Shown: positions 38,741-45,901 of the stretch, piece by piece
Layout: each line of letters begins with the position of its first letter
Numbering within the stretch: position 1 is the first letter of the stretch
Assembly: GCA_905234465.1 (NCBI GenBank)
Contig: CAJOHU010000004.1
Coordinates: forward strand, 1-45,901
Direction: 5' to 3'
DNA from: an uncultured Alphaproteobacteria bacterium
Lineage (GTDB): Bacteria > Pseudomonadota > Alphaproteobacteria > Rs-D84
Length of the DNA stretch: 45,901 nt
Position numbers and translations under genes: made by a program
Notes under the pieces: model-generated
What the model saw: the letters and a program-made list of their open reading frames with translations, nothing else
Databases searched by the model: none
What the model was told of the DNA's origin: nothing

Positions 38741-39650
38741 ATTTTCTGGGGTCGGTATTCATTCGGGTGCGCCGGTGGAAATGGTTGTACGCCCGTCAAA
38801 AAAATATGGGATTTTCTTTCGCAGAACTGATTTGAATTCTGAACTGATTCCTGCAAAATTTGATAATGTGGGCGACACGAAAATGCGGAATACAACCATC
38901 GGTGACATGGGTGGCGCACATGTAAAAACTATAGAACATTTTATGGCGGCAATGTTCGTTGCCGGAATAGACAGCGCGATTGTTGATATAAACGGTCCCG
39001 AAACACCAATTTTAGATGGCAGTGCAATAGATTTTTTTAAATCTTTGTCCGATGTGGGGGCAACACGCGGTAAATTAAAAAAAATAATCGTACGCAAGTC
39101 TGTTTGTGTTAATGCACGTGAAGTTTTTAGAACTTTGCCATTTTTGATGCGTATGAAAATTTGTTTAATGAATTTTTTATCTGGGCGAAAAAGTGACGGC
39201 TTTGTAAAATTGACACCGTCAGACGATGAATCTTTAAATATAAATGCAACATTGGTTTATCGTGAAAAAATTATCGGTACACAAAGTTTTTCATATAAAT
39301 ATAATGGAACAAAAAAGTCTGTGAATGATTTTATTAAAAATGTCGCGCGTGCGCGAACTTTTGGAAAATATTCTGAATGGGAATATTTGAAAAAACATGG
39401 AATGGCACGCGGGGCAAATGAAACCAATATTATCGCACTGAATGATACAGGTGATGGTACATTAAACAAAACTTTTTGGCCGGATGAATTTGTACGGCAT
39501 AAAATAGTTGACGCGGTTGGTGATATGTTCACATCTGGGGGGTGGGTGGTTGGAAACCTTACATCTTATAAGGGCAGTCATGCAATGAATAACATGGTGC
39601 TTAAAAAACTGTTTAGTAATCCGGATAATTATGATATAATAGACGCGTAA
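38715..39650 (+). CDS. lpxC: UDP-3-O-acyl-N-acetylglucosamine deacetylase
   Basis: GVGIHSGAPVEMVVRP, TIEHFMAAMFVAGIDSAIVDINGPETPILDGSA. Confidence 0.95.
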   Translation: MPTIKKIVKFSGVGIHSGAPVEMVVRPSKKYGIFFRRTDLNSELIPAKFDNVGDTKMRNTTIGDMGGAHVKTIEHFMAAMFVAGIDSAIVDINGPETPILDGSAIDFFKSLSDVGATRGKLKKIIVRKSVCVNAREVFRTLPFLMRMKICLMNFLSGRKSDGFVKLTPSDDESLNINATLVYREKIIGTQSFSYKYNGTKKSVNDFIKNVARARTFGKYSEWEYLKKHGMARGANETNIIALNDTGDGTLNKTFWPDEFVRHKIVDAVGDMFTSGGWVVGNLTSYKGSHAMNNMVLKKLFSNPDNYDIIDA

Positions 39651-39668
39651 ATAAAAAAGGATTTTTAT

Positions 39669-40100
39669 ATGAAAAAGTATTTGTTGATTGGTTTGTTCAT
39701 ATCTGTTTTGTCTGGTTGTGGCGGATATATTCAAAATGAAAACGGCAGTGAAAATATAAAACAATTGGATGCAGAACCAATAGGGTGTACTTTTTTATAT
39801 AAATTAGAATCTGAGGTTTCTGTCTATGACCAGGCCGATGCCCGCAGATATTTGGAAAACCGTATCGCAGACCAGGCACGTCCCGGCAATGCGTATTGGA
39901 TTGTTAGTCAAAGAACAAGACCAAATGAATGGGTTATTTTTGGTCCGGAACGCGCGTTCGTTTTGGCGGCGAATGTGTATGATTGTCCAAATTTAGAATC
40001 TGTTAAGACCGCGCGCAGTAATGACCCGATGCCGGAATATGATATAAAACCTTGTCGCAGCTTGTTTTATGGCGCAAAAAGTACAAGTTGTTCTGAATAG
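39669..40100 (+). CDS. putative lipoprotein
   Basis: MKKYLLIGLFISVLSGCGGY lipobox. Confidence 0.7.
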   Translation: MKKYLLIGLFISVLSGCGGYIQNENGSENIKQLDAEPIGCTFLYKLESEVSVYDQADARRYLENRIADQARPGNAYWIVSQRTRPNEWVIFGPERAFVLAANVYDCPNLESVKTARSNDPMPEYDIKPCRSLFYGAKSTSCSE

Positions 40101-40123
40101 CAATATAAAAAATGATAAATAAA

Positions 40124-40147
40124 AACCGTTATGAAAATAACGGTTTT
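40124..40147 (+). terminator. intrinsic terminator
   Basis: AACCGTTATGAAAATAACGGTTTTTT. Confidence 0.75.
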
Positions 40148-40210
40148 TTACACTGGAATTATTTTATCGTTTTATGTTATAATCTATCACAGGTTATATA
40201 GAGAGAGAAT

Positions 40211-41473
40211 TTGTCCGGACAATATATACATATTAAAAGAAAAAAATATGCGGCGGGTTTGCTGTGGCAACCGTTGGTGACGGGTTTTACTGCGCGCGCG
40301 TATGCATATAAATTGGCACGCGGTATAGACCACAGGTTAAACAGGTACATATCATATAAAGGTATGGTTGGGTTGGGCGCCCGTGCAAATGGGCAACATT
40401 CAGGTATGCCATCAATCGCCGCAGAAATAATAGAAGCTTTGCCAGGATACGCATCAATGCTGGGGGCGTTTCAGGTTGATGGAAAATATGTAATTATCGC
40501 GGTCCGAAACGGGGTCATATTAGAAGATTTGATTTTTGATTCTGAATCAGATGCACGTGAAAAATATGCCGAATTTGCCGAGATTCCCGACTGGAATGCG
40601 ACATTTGCGCCTGCGTCATGGGGAATGCCGCGCGCGGTAGAACGTGATTTGACTGAATTGATTTCCGGACCTTCGCATGGGGTGTTGCGTCCGATAAGTC
40701 GTTTGGGCGCAGGTATGATATCTGTGTTATTGATGTGTTTGTTTGGGCTTTTGTTTTTGTATCTTTTTCGTGAACCTATAAACGAGATGTTTTCACCTAA
40801 GCCGCAAATTGCAAAACAAAATCCGGAATTGGTGGCGGAATATCATCGCCAGATAGAAGAGAAAAATAAAGAATTAGACAAAGAATTTAATATGCGCCAA
40901 CCCGCACCTGTGGAACCATTGGTTATGCCATATGAATTATTGCCAAATATTTATGAACGCGCAGATTTATGTTATCGCGGAATTGGATTTTTGATGCAAC
41001 AAATTCCAGGATGGAACCAAACCGCAGCAGAATGTGGCGAAACGCATGTGTTCGCTAATTTTAAACGGTCTTTTGGAACATTGGATGATTTTTATGCATC
41101 GGCGGCGAATGTTATGCCTGGCGTGTTTGTTCAAGAAATAAGTGATGATGAAATATTAGTTCGTGCAAAATTGCCAGAACGAATTGCGGTGCCGTCCCAA
41201 GATGACCGTGATACAGATACACTGGTTCGCGAATTAACAAGTCGTTTCCAGGCAATAAATTTGGACGCAAATATAACTGTTGTGGTTGATGCGGTTTCAA
41301 ATGAAACACAAACTGTGGAATTGTATGTTGTTGAAGTTTCCGCAGAATCTAAACTGTTGCCGGAACAATTTATGTTAATTTTTGAAGATTTTGGTGGCGT
41401 ATATATGACACGGGCGGTGTGGAACGTTGCCAGAAAAACATGGAACTATGAGGTGATAATCTATGCAAAATAA
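40211..41473 (+). CDS. PilO-like type IV pilus accessory protein
   Basis: TTG start with GAGAGAGAA SD; single TM, position upstream of PilP/PilQ/PilR-like genes as in R64-type thin pilus clusters. Confidence 0.55.
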   Translation: MSGQYIHIKRKKYAAGLLWQPLVTGFTARAYAYKLARGIDHRLNRYISYKGMVGLGARANGQHSGMPSIAAEIIEALPGYASMLGAFQVDGKYVIIAVRNGVILEDLIFDSESDAREKYAEFAEIPDWNATFAPASWGMPRAVERDLTELISGPSHGVLRPISRLGAGMISVLLMCLFGLLFLYLFREPINEMFSPKPQIAKQNPELVAEYHRQIEEKNKELDKEFNMRQPAPVEPLVMPYELLPNIYERADLCYRGIGFLMQQIPGWNQTAAECGETHVFANFKRSFGTLDDFYASAANVMPGVFVQEISDDEILVRAKLPERIAVPSQDDRDTDTLVRELTSRFQAINLDANITVVVDAVSNETQTVELYVVEVSAESKLLPEQFMLIFEDFGGVYMTRAVWNVARKTWNYEVIIYAK

Positions 41474-42188
41474 AATAAAAATATTATTTGTTTCGTTGTG
41501 CGCGATGTTCGGTTTTGTGGCGTTTTGCCATGCCGATACAGTGTTTGAAAATGTTGTTGACGTCATAGAAGAAGTAAATTCTGATGACGCGGCGGCAAGT
41601 GAAGAATTTTCTGCCGAAGCCATAGAAGATTATCAGGTTGAAGGTTCTTTGTTTCAACAAATAACAGATTTGGAACAAGAAAAGGTTTTAATGCAGTTGG
41701 AAAAAGAACGGGCACAATTAAATCTTGATTTGGATAGATTGGCGGCGGAAAAAATAAAACTGCATATGGAAATTGATACTCTGTCTGGGCGTGCAGAACA
41801 ACAACAGCAAGAATTTGAAACCGAACGCGCGCGTTTGGAAGCAGAAGCAAAGCGTTTAGAAATTGAAAAAGATGCATTGGTTAGCAAACAGCAAGATATT
41901 ATACAACAACAGGCACAACCTGTGGTTCCTGCGCCGGCACCTGTTCAGGTTTCTGCTGAAAAATCAAGAGATACAAGTATAGAAAAAGATTATAAATTGG
42001 TAAATGTTTTTGGGGTGGGGTCTCAATTACAGGCAACGGTGCAAGACCTAACAAATGGGCAAAATAAACGCCTTAGTGTCGGAAAACAGTTGGATGGTTA
42101 TACGGTAAAATCTATATCATTGGATGATGGGGTTGTGTTTGTCAAAGATGGTGAAACACAGGCATTAAACATAGGTAATAAAAATTAG
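41463..42188 (+). CDS. PilP-like type IV pilus biogenesis protein
   Basis: Signal peptide, coiled coil, C-terminal KDYKLVNVFGVGSQLQATVQDLTNGQNKRLSVGKQLDGYTVKSI (PilP-like). Confidence 0.65.
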   Translation: MQNKIKILFVSLCAMFGFVAFCHADTVFENVVDVIEEVNSDDAAASEEFSAEAIEDYQVEGSLFQQITDLEQEKVLMQLEKERAQLNLDLDRLAAEKIKLHMEIDTLSGRAEQQQQEFETERARLEAEAKRLEIEKDALVSKQQDIIQQQAQPVVPAPAPVQVSAEKSRDTSIEKDYKLVNVFGVGSQLQATVQDLTNGQNKRLSVGKQLDGYTVKSISLDDGVVFVKDGETQALNIGNKN

Positions 42189-42196
42189 TTTTTGTT

Positions 42197-43834
42197 ATGA
42201 AAAATACAGATAAAAATTTTTTTGATGATGAACAGAATTCGGACAAGCCTTCTGTGCCTGCGGGTTTGGAACACGCCGATAACAAAGATATTGTTGAATA
42301 TCTGTTTTCAGAAGATAATCATCTGTTAACAGCGCCTGGGGGTGAATTTGAATTACCAAAAGAAACCCAGGGTTTATTGGCGTACTTTTCGGGTGGATGT
42401 ATTATAATTTCGCGTACGCATCGCTATGACGGGCGCGTTTTGGCGTTTATAGATTTGTTGCGCAAAAGAAATAAACCTGTAAGAACACCTTTTTATTCTG
42501 ATTTGGGTTTGGTTTCGGCGATATATAAGTATTATGAAAATAAACTTGGTGATGGTGCGCGTTCGCGTCTTGATTACAATAACCAAATGCAGAAAGATTT
42601 TGTTGATATTGTTGCCAAGGCCGCCGCACAAAAAGTTTCTGATATTCATATTGAGGTTGCAGACCAAACAACAATTTATTTCCGCATAGATGGCAGTATG
42701 CAGCCAGTGTTAGAATTTAATTCTGGGTGGGGCGAATCTTTTGTGCGCGCTGCGTTTGCGTCTGCGGATATATCAAATGCAAACTATGCGCAAAATGAAT
42801 ATCAATCTGCACAAAAAGATGGCCGTACACCATTACGCGGAACAAAAGATTTATATCTGCCCCAGGGGGTGTTGAGTATAAGAATGCAATTTAATCCGAT
42901 TGCGTTCGGTTCGCGTTATGTTGTTATGCGATTGCTGTATGATAATCCTTCGGAAAACATAACCAAAGAACAAGAATTTGGAAAATATGAACAAATATTG
43001 TTGCGGCGTCTGCGTTCGTATCCAACGGGTTTGGTTGTTGTTGCCGGTCCCACCAGTTCCGGTAAATCTACGACATTGGTTCGGAATATGGTGTTAATGT
43101 TAAAAGAACATAATTACGAAATAAACCTTATTACGGTTGAAGACCCGGTGGAACAGAAAATATTTGGCGCACACCAAATTCCGGTTGTGAACACCGCAAG
43201 TGAAGAACAACGCGAATCTGAATATACCGAAGCATTGGCGGCAGCATTGCGCAGTGACCCTGATACACTTATGGTTGGTGAAATACGAACATTGGCGGCG
43301 GCTCAGTTGACGGTTAAAGGTGCGTTGTCGGGTCATAATGTGTGGACGACACTGCATGCGAATTCTGCGATGGCGGCACTGGTGCGATTACTGGATATGG
43401 GGGTTGAGGCGTTTAAGTTAAAAGAAGAAACAATGATGCGTGGTTTGGTTTCTATGCGTTTATTTAAACGGCTGTGTCCGCATTGTCGTAAAAAATTATC
43501 CGAACATCCAGAATATGCAGAATACACACGTGTTATGGACGCGTTTGGTGAATTGGGATTGAATCAGGTCTATGTTCGTGGGGCGGGATGTGAACATTGT
43601 AATGGCACGGGTACATTTGGTCGTATCAAGGCCGGGGAAATTATTATCACAAACAGTGAGTTTCTGCGTCTTGCATTGGCAGGGAACACTGATGCCGCCG
43701 TTAAATACTGGTTGGAAGAAATGGATGGGCGGACATTAAAAGAATCTGCATGTGCATTGATGTTGCAGGGTATAATCGGGGTTGATGAATTAGAACGCTG
43801 GGTCGGATTATTGGACAGACCGGGGGTTTATTGA
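42197..43834 (+). CDS. PilQ/GspE-type type IV pilus assembly ATPase
   Basis: VVAGPTSSGKSTTLVRN, VEDPVEQKIFGAHQIPV, SDPDTLMVGEIRTLAAAQ. Confidence 0.9.
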   Translation: MKNTDKNFFDDEQNSDKPSVPAGLEHADNKDIVEYLFSEDNHLLTAPGGEFELPKETQGLLAYFSGGCIIISRTHRYDGRVLAFIDLLRKRNKPVRTPFYSDLGLVSAIYKYYENKLGDGARSRLDYNNQMQKDFVDIVAKAAAQKVSDIHIEVADQTTIYFRIDGSMQPVLEFNSGWGESFVRAAFASADISNANYAQNEYQSAQKDGRTPLRGTKDLYLPQGVLSIRMQFNPIAFGSRYVVMRLLYDNPSENITKEQEFGKYEQILLRRLRSYPTGLVVVAGPTSSGKSTTLVRNMVLMLKEHNYEINLITVEDPVEQKIFGAHQIPVVNTASEEQRESEYTEALAAALRSDPDTLMVGEIRTLAAAQLTVKGALSGHNVWTTLHANSAMAALVRLLDMGVEAFKLKEETMMRGLVSMRLFKRLCPHCRKKLSEHPEYAEYTRVMDAFGELGLNQVYVRGAGCEHCNGTGTFGRIKAGEIIITNSEFLRLALAGNTDAAVKYWLEEMDGRTLKESACALMLQGIIGVDELERWVGLLDRPGVY

Positions 43835-43835
43835 T

Positions 43836-44906
43836 ATGAATAAAATTGAAATTCTTTACGCCAAAATGATTTGCCGGTTTAGTAAAGACAAACGTATCGC
43901 GATTTGGCGTAAATTGGTTTCTTTGCTGAAAAATGATTTTACGTTGGTGAATGCGCTGAACAGATTACAGATGATAGAATCGCATGGTGGTGCCAAACCG
44001 AATGAACCATTTGCAATATGTATGCGCGAATGGGAAAAAAATCTTGAACGCGGAATGAGTTTTTCCGAAGCAACCCGTGGTTGGGTCCCGCCCGAAGAAA
44101 CATTACTGTTAACATCCGGGAATATGTCCAGTTTGATTGTGGCATTGGAAAATGTCGGGCGAATAATTGTTGCAAATAAAAGAATAGGGGGCGCCGTATT
44201 CAGCGCGATTGCGTATCCGACATTGTTGTTGGTTTTGGTGTTTGCAATAATTATTATGGTTGGGCTTTATTTGGTTCCGCCACTGTCCGCGGTTGCGGGT
44301 GAAGATATGGTTTGGTCGGGTGGGGCGGCATCACTTATATGGATATCAAACATTGCGGGAAAGTATTGGAAAATTTTTTCGGTTGCGGTGATTGTTATTG
44401 GTGTTGTTGTGTGGTTGTCTTTGCCGCGGTTTTCTGGACGTCTGCGTGCGGTGGCGGACAAATTACCGCCGTGGAGTATATATAAAATACGAATGTCTGT
44501 GGGGTGGATGATGTCATTGTCGGCCATGGTTGCCGCCGGGGTTGCGATACCTGATGCGATGCGTATGTTGGCGGATAATTCAAACAGATACATGCGGCGT
44601 ATTTTGGAAGAAACACTGCATTATATTGCAAACGGTGATAACCTTGGGAATGCGTTGCAAAATACGGGTATGGATTTTCCAAACCAAGAATTAATTGGTG
44701 ATTTGACTGTGTATGCCGATATGAACGATTTTGATGAAAACTTGACCCAGATTTCAAACGATTATTTGGAAAATTCAGTTAAAAAAATTGAATCTTTATC
44801 AGAAGCGTTGAATACAATTGGAATATTATTGATATCTGGGGTTATTGCATGGATAGTTCTAGGCACATTTCAGATGCAAGACCAAATCACGGCGTTTTTG
44901 AGTTAG
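43836..44906 (+). CDS. PilR/GspF-type pilus inner-membrane platform protein
   Basis: T2SSF-like duplicated membrane domain, follows pilus ATPase. Confidence 0.82.
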   Translation: MNKIEILYAKMICRFSKDKRIAIWRKLVSLLKNDFTLVNALNRLQMIESHGGAKPNEPFAICMREWEKNLERGMSFSEATRGWVPPEETLLLTSGNMSSLIVALENVGRIIVANKRIGGAVFSAIAYPTLLLVLVFAIIIMVGLYLVPPLSAVAGEDMVWSGGAASLIWISNIAGKYWKIFSVAVIVIGVVVWLSLPRFSGRLRAVADKLPPWSIYKIRMSVGWMMSLSAMVAAGVAIPDAMRMLADNSNRYMRRILEETLHYIANGDNLGNALQNTGMDFPNQELIGDLTVYADMNDFDENLTQISNDYLENSVKKIESLSEALNTIGILLISGVIAWIVLGTFQMQDQITAFLS

Positions 44907-44932
44907 TGGTTAGTGATAGTGTTAGTGGTTAG
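44904..44932. repeat. TTAGTGG-type repeat overlapping the GspF-like stop
   Basis: AGTTAGTGGTTAGTGATAGTGTTAGTGGTTAGTG; TAG is the stop codon. Confidence 0.75.
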
Positions 44933-45006
44933 TGTTTTTTTTGTTTGATTTTTAATTGATTTTATTATATCTTTTCCGTGTCGGCAGGTGTTCTGTTGAT
45001 AGGGTG

Positions 45007-45160
45007 TCACAGCCCTTTAATAAATCTAGGTGTCAGCGATGACATAAAAAATCCAGCCATTGGTTGGATGGGGTGATATATATAAATAAACCCACTATTT
45101 ACCTAGATTTATAGCTGTGAACATCCAACCGTCAAAAATTTTTTTAGGCGGTTTTTTATT
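45007..45160 (+). ncRNA. candidate structured attenuator leader, copy C
   Basis: Closing helix UCACAGC/GCUGUGA + 12-bp AUAAAUCUAGGU/ACCUAGAUUUAU; H1 GUCA-GCGA-UGAC; H2 AUCCAGCC-AUU-GGUUGGAU; H3 GGG/CCC; downstream CAUCCAACC complementary to GGUUGGAUG; terminator AACCGUC/GGCGGUU + UUUUUUAUUUUU. Confidence 0.8.
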
Positions 45161-45174
45161 TTTAATAAACAAAG

Positions 45175-45333
45175 GTGGAAAAAATAAGAAAAATAAAAAA
45201 CGCAGAATCACAAGAATTATTGATAAATGCGCTGCTTGATTTTTATTCTAAACATCGCGGATACAGGTTGTCACAATCAGAATTTGTTGGTTTGGTTTGC
45301 GCACTGTCGCAACAAATGTTAAGTGATATATAG
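45175..45333 (+). CDS. small hypothetical protein, RLxQSEFV family (52 aa, GTG start)
   Basis: VEKIRKIKNAESQELLINALLDFYSKHRGYRLSQSEFVGLVCALSQQMLSDI*; below ORF-track cutoff; paralogous to 9866-10060. Confidence 0.6.
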   Translation: MEKIRKIKNAESQELLINALLDFYSKHRGYRLSQSEFVGLVCALSQQMLSDI

Positions 45334-45336
45334 TTA

Positions 45337-45372
45337 TTAGTGGTTAGTGATAGTGGTTAGGGGTTAGTGTTA
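45337..45372. repeat. TTAGTGG-type repeat
   Basis: ATTAGTGGTTAGTGATAGTGGTTAGGGGTTAGTGTTAG. Confidence 0.75.
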
Positions 45373-45375
45373 GTT

Positions 45376-45600
45376 TCCACTTCGCCAAGGCTTCGTGGAA
45401 CAAGGGTTAGTATTCCAGATAATCGTCACACCGCCGAAGGGCGGTGCAAGTTCCCCTCCATTGGAGGGGTGGCGGGTAGCCCCCGCCGGGGTGGTCAGAG
45501 AATACAGAATAATAACGAATGCTCTAACCACCTCCCGGTGTTCCACACCGTACTCCTCCACAGGAGGAGAACCGGGTCTGTGGAATATGGTTTACAAAGC
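45376..45600. repeat. composite of short GC-rich palindromes
   Basis: TTCCACTTCGCCAAGGCTTCGTGGAA; CCCCTCCATTGGAGGGG; GGCGGGTAGCCCCCGCC; CTCCTCCACAGGAGGAG. Confidence 0.6.
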
Positions 45601-45623
45601 AAAGTTTCCGGGCGGTTGAGTGG

Positions 45624-45644
45624 AACAAAAAGGTACCTTTTTGT
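45624..45644. promoter_or_regulatory. palindrome AACAAAAAGGTACCTTTTTGT, distal copy (right end)
   Basis: Centre 45634.5. Confidence 0.6.
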
Positions 45645-45756
45645 CCACCCTTTTTTTACACTTTTTTTAATTTTTTTTATTTTTCTCGCAATGCCACGGA
45701 TTCCGTGGTGTGCAGTGCATTTTTATGTTCGCCCATTTTTGACCAAAACACGAACG

Positions 45757-45778
45757 AACAAAAAGGTACCTTTTTGTT
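45757..45778. promoter_or_regulatory. palindrome AACAAAAAGGTACCTTTTTGTT, proximal copy (right end)
   Basis: Centre 45767.5, overlapping the start of a TATACT -10-like box. Confidence 0.6.
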
Positions 45779-45819
45779 ATACTGTAATCATTGGAAATCA
45801 AAGGAAAGGGAAGTATCAG

Positions 45820-45901
45820 ATGAGTATCAAACGCATATTTATCGCGATGACCGCAATTTTTGCGGTGTCTGCGGTATTTGCGGATAATTCCAGTGTGACC
45901 A
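45820..45901 (+). CDS. secreted/surface protein, N-terminal fragment (runs off window)
   Basis: MSIKRIFIAMTAIFAVSAVFADNSSVT; near-identical to the 1-74 minus-strand fragment. Confidence 0.7.
   Translation, partial: MSIKRIFIAMTAIFAVSAVFADNSSVT

Noticed and set aside
45395-45619. 74-aa ORF in the composite palindrome region (and antisense 45370-45561)
   Set aside because: Translation is explained by GC-rich palindromic repeats

Overview
This 45.9-kb window looks like a small-genome, AT-rich alphaproteobacterium. Most of it is ordinary housekeeping sequence: accC-accB, rnpA-yidD, mreB, mnmG-fabG-fabD, queH, metG, nth, ileS, a ThyX-like gene, pheT-pheS-rplT-rpmI, mreC-mreD-mrdA-rodA, topA, dnaG, virB4-virB3, rpmJ, ychF, lpxK-lpxC, a pilO/P/Q/R-like cluster and three tRNAs. 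The interesting signals are mainly intergenic. (1) Three loci (about 10081-10222 -, 28864-29006 -, 45007-45160 +) share one RNA architecture: a two-part closing helix, three internal hairpins, a pseudoknot or strand-exchange segment complementary to the 3' arm of hairpin 2, then an intrinsic terminator, then a very small ORF. The pairing segments covary between copies, so this is a candidate undescribed cis-regulatory RNA or RNA-small-protein system. Two of the small proteins are paralogous (RLxQSEFV motif). (2) A 37-nt palindromic element occurs five times at exactly the same length. Two copies lie in frame inside genes (mnmG and a SufD-like ORF) and encode nearly the same peptide. (3) A TTAGTGGTTAGTG repeat family supplies or abuts the stop codon of several unrelated genes. 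(4) The two window ends are inverted copies of the promoter plus signal-peptide region of a secreted-protein gene, each with paired AACAAAAAGGTACCTTTTTGTT palindromes exactly 133 bp apart. (5) ileS has a mini-ORF encoding MSKKTIIIIG followed by a terminator-like hairpin, and metG has a similar arrangement. All calls come from reading the sequence; no database search was possible.
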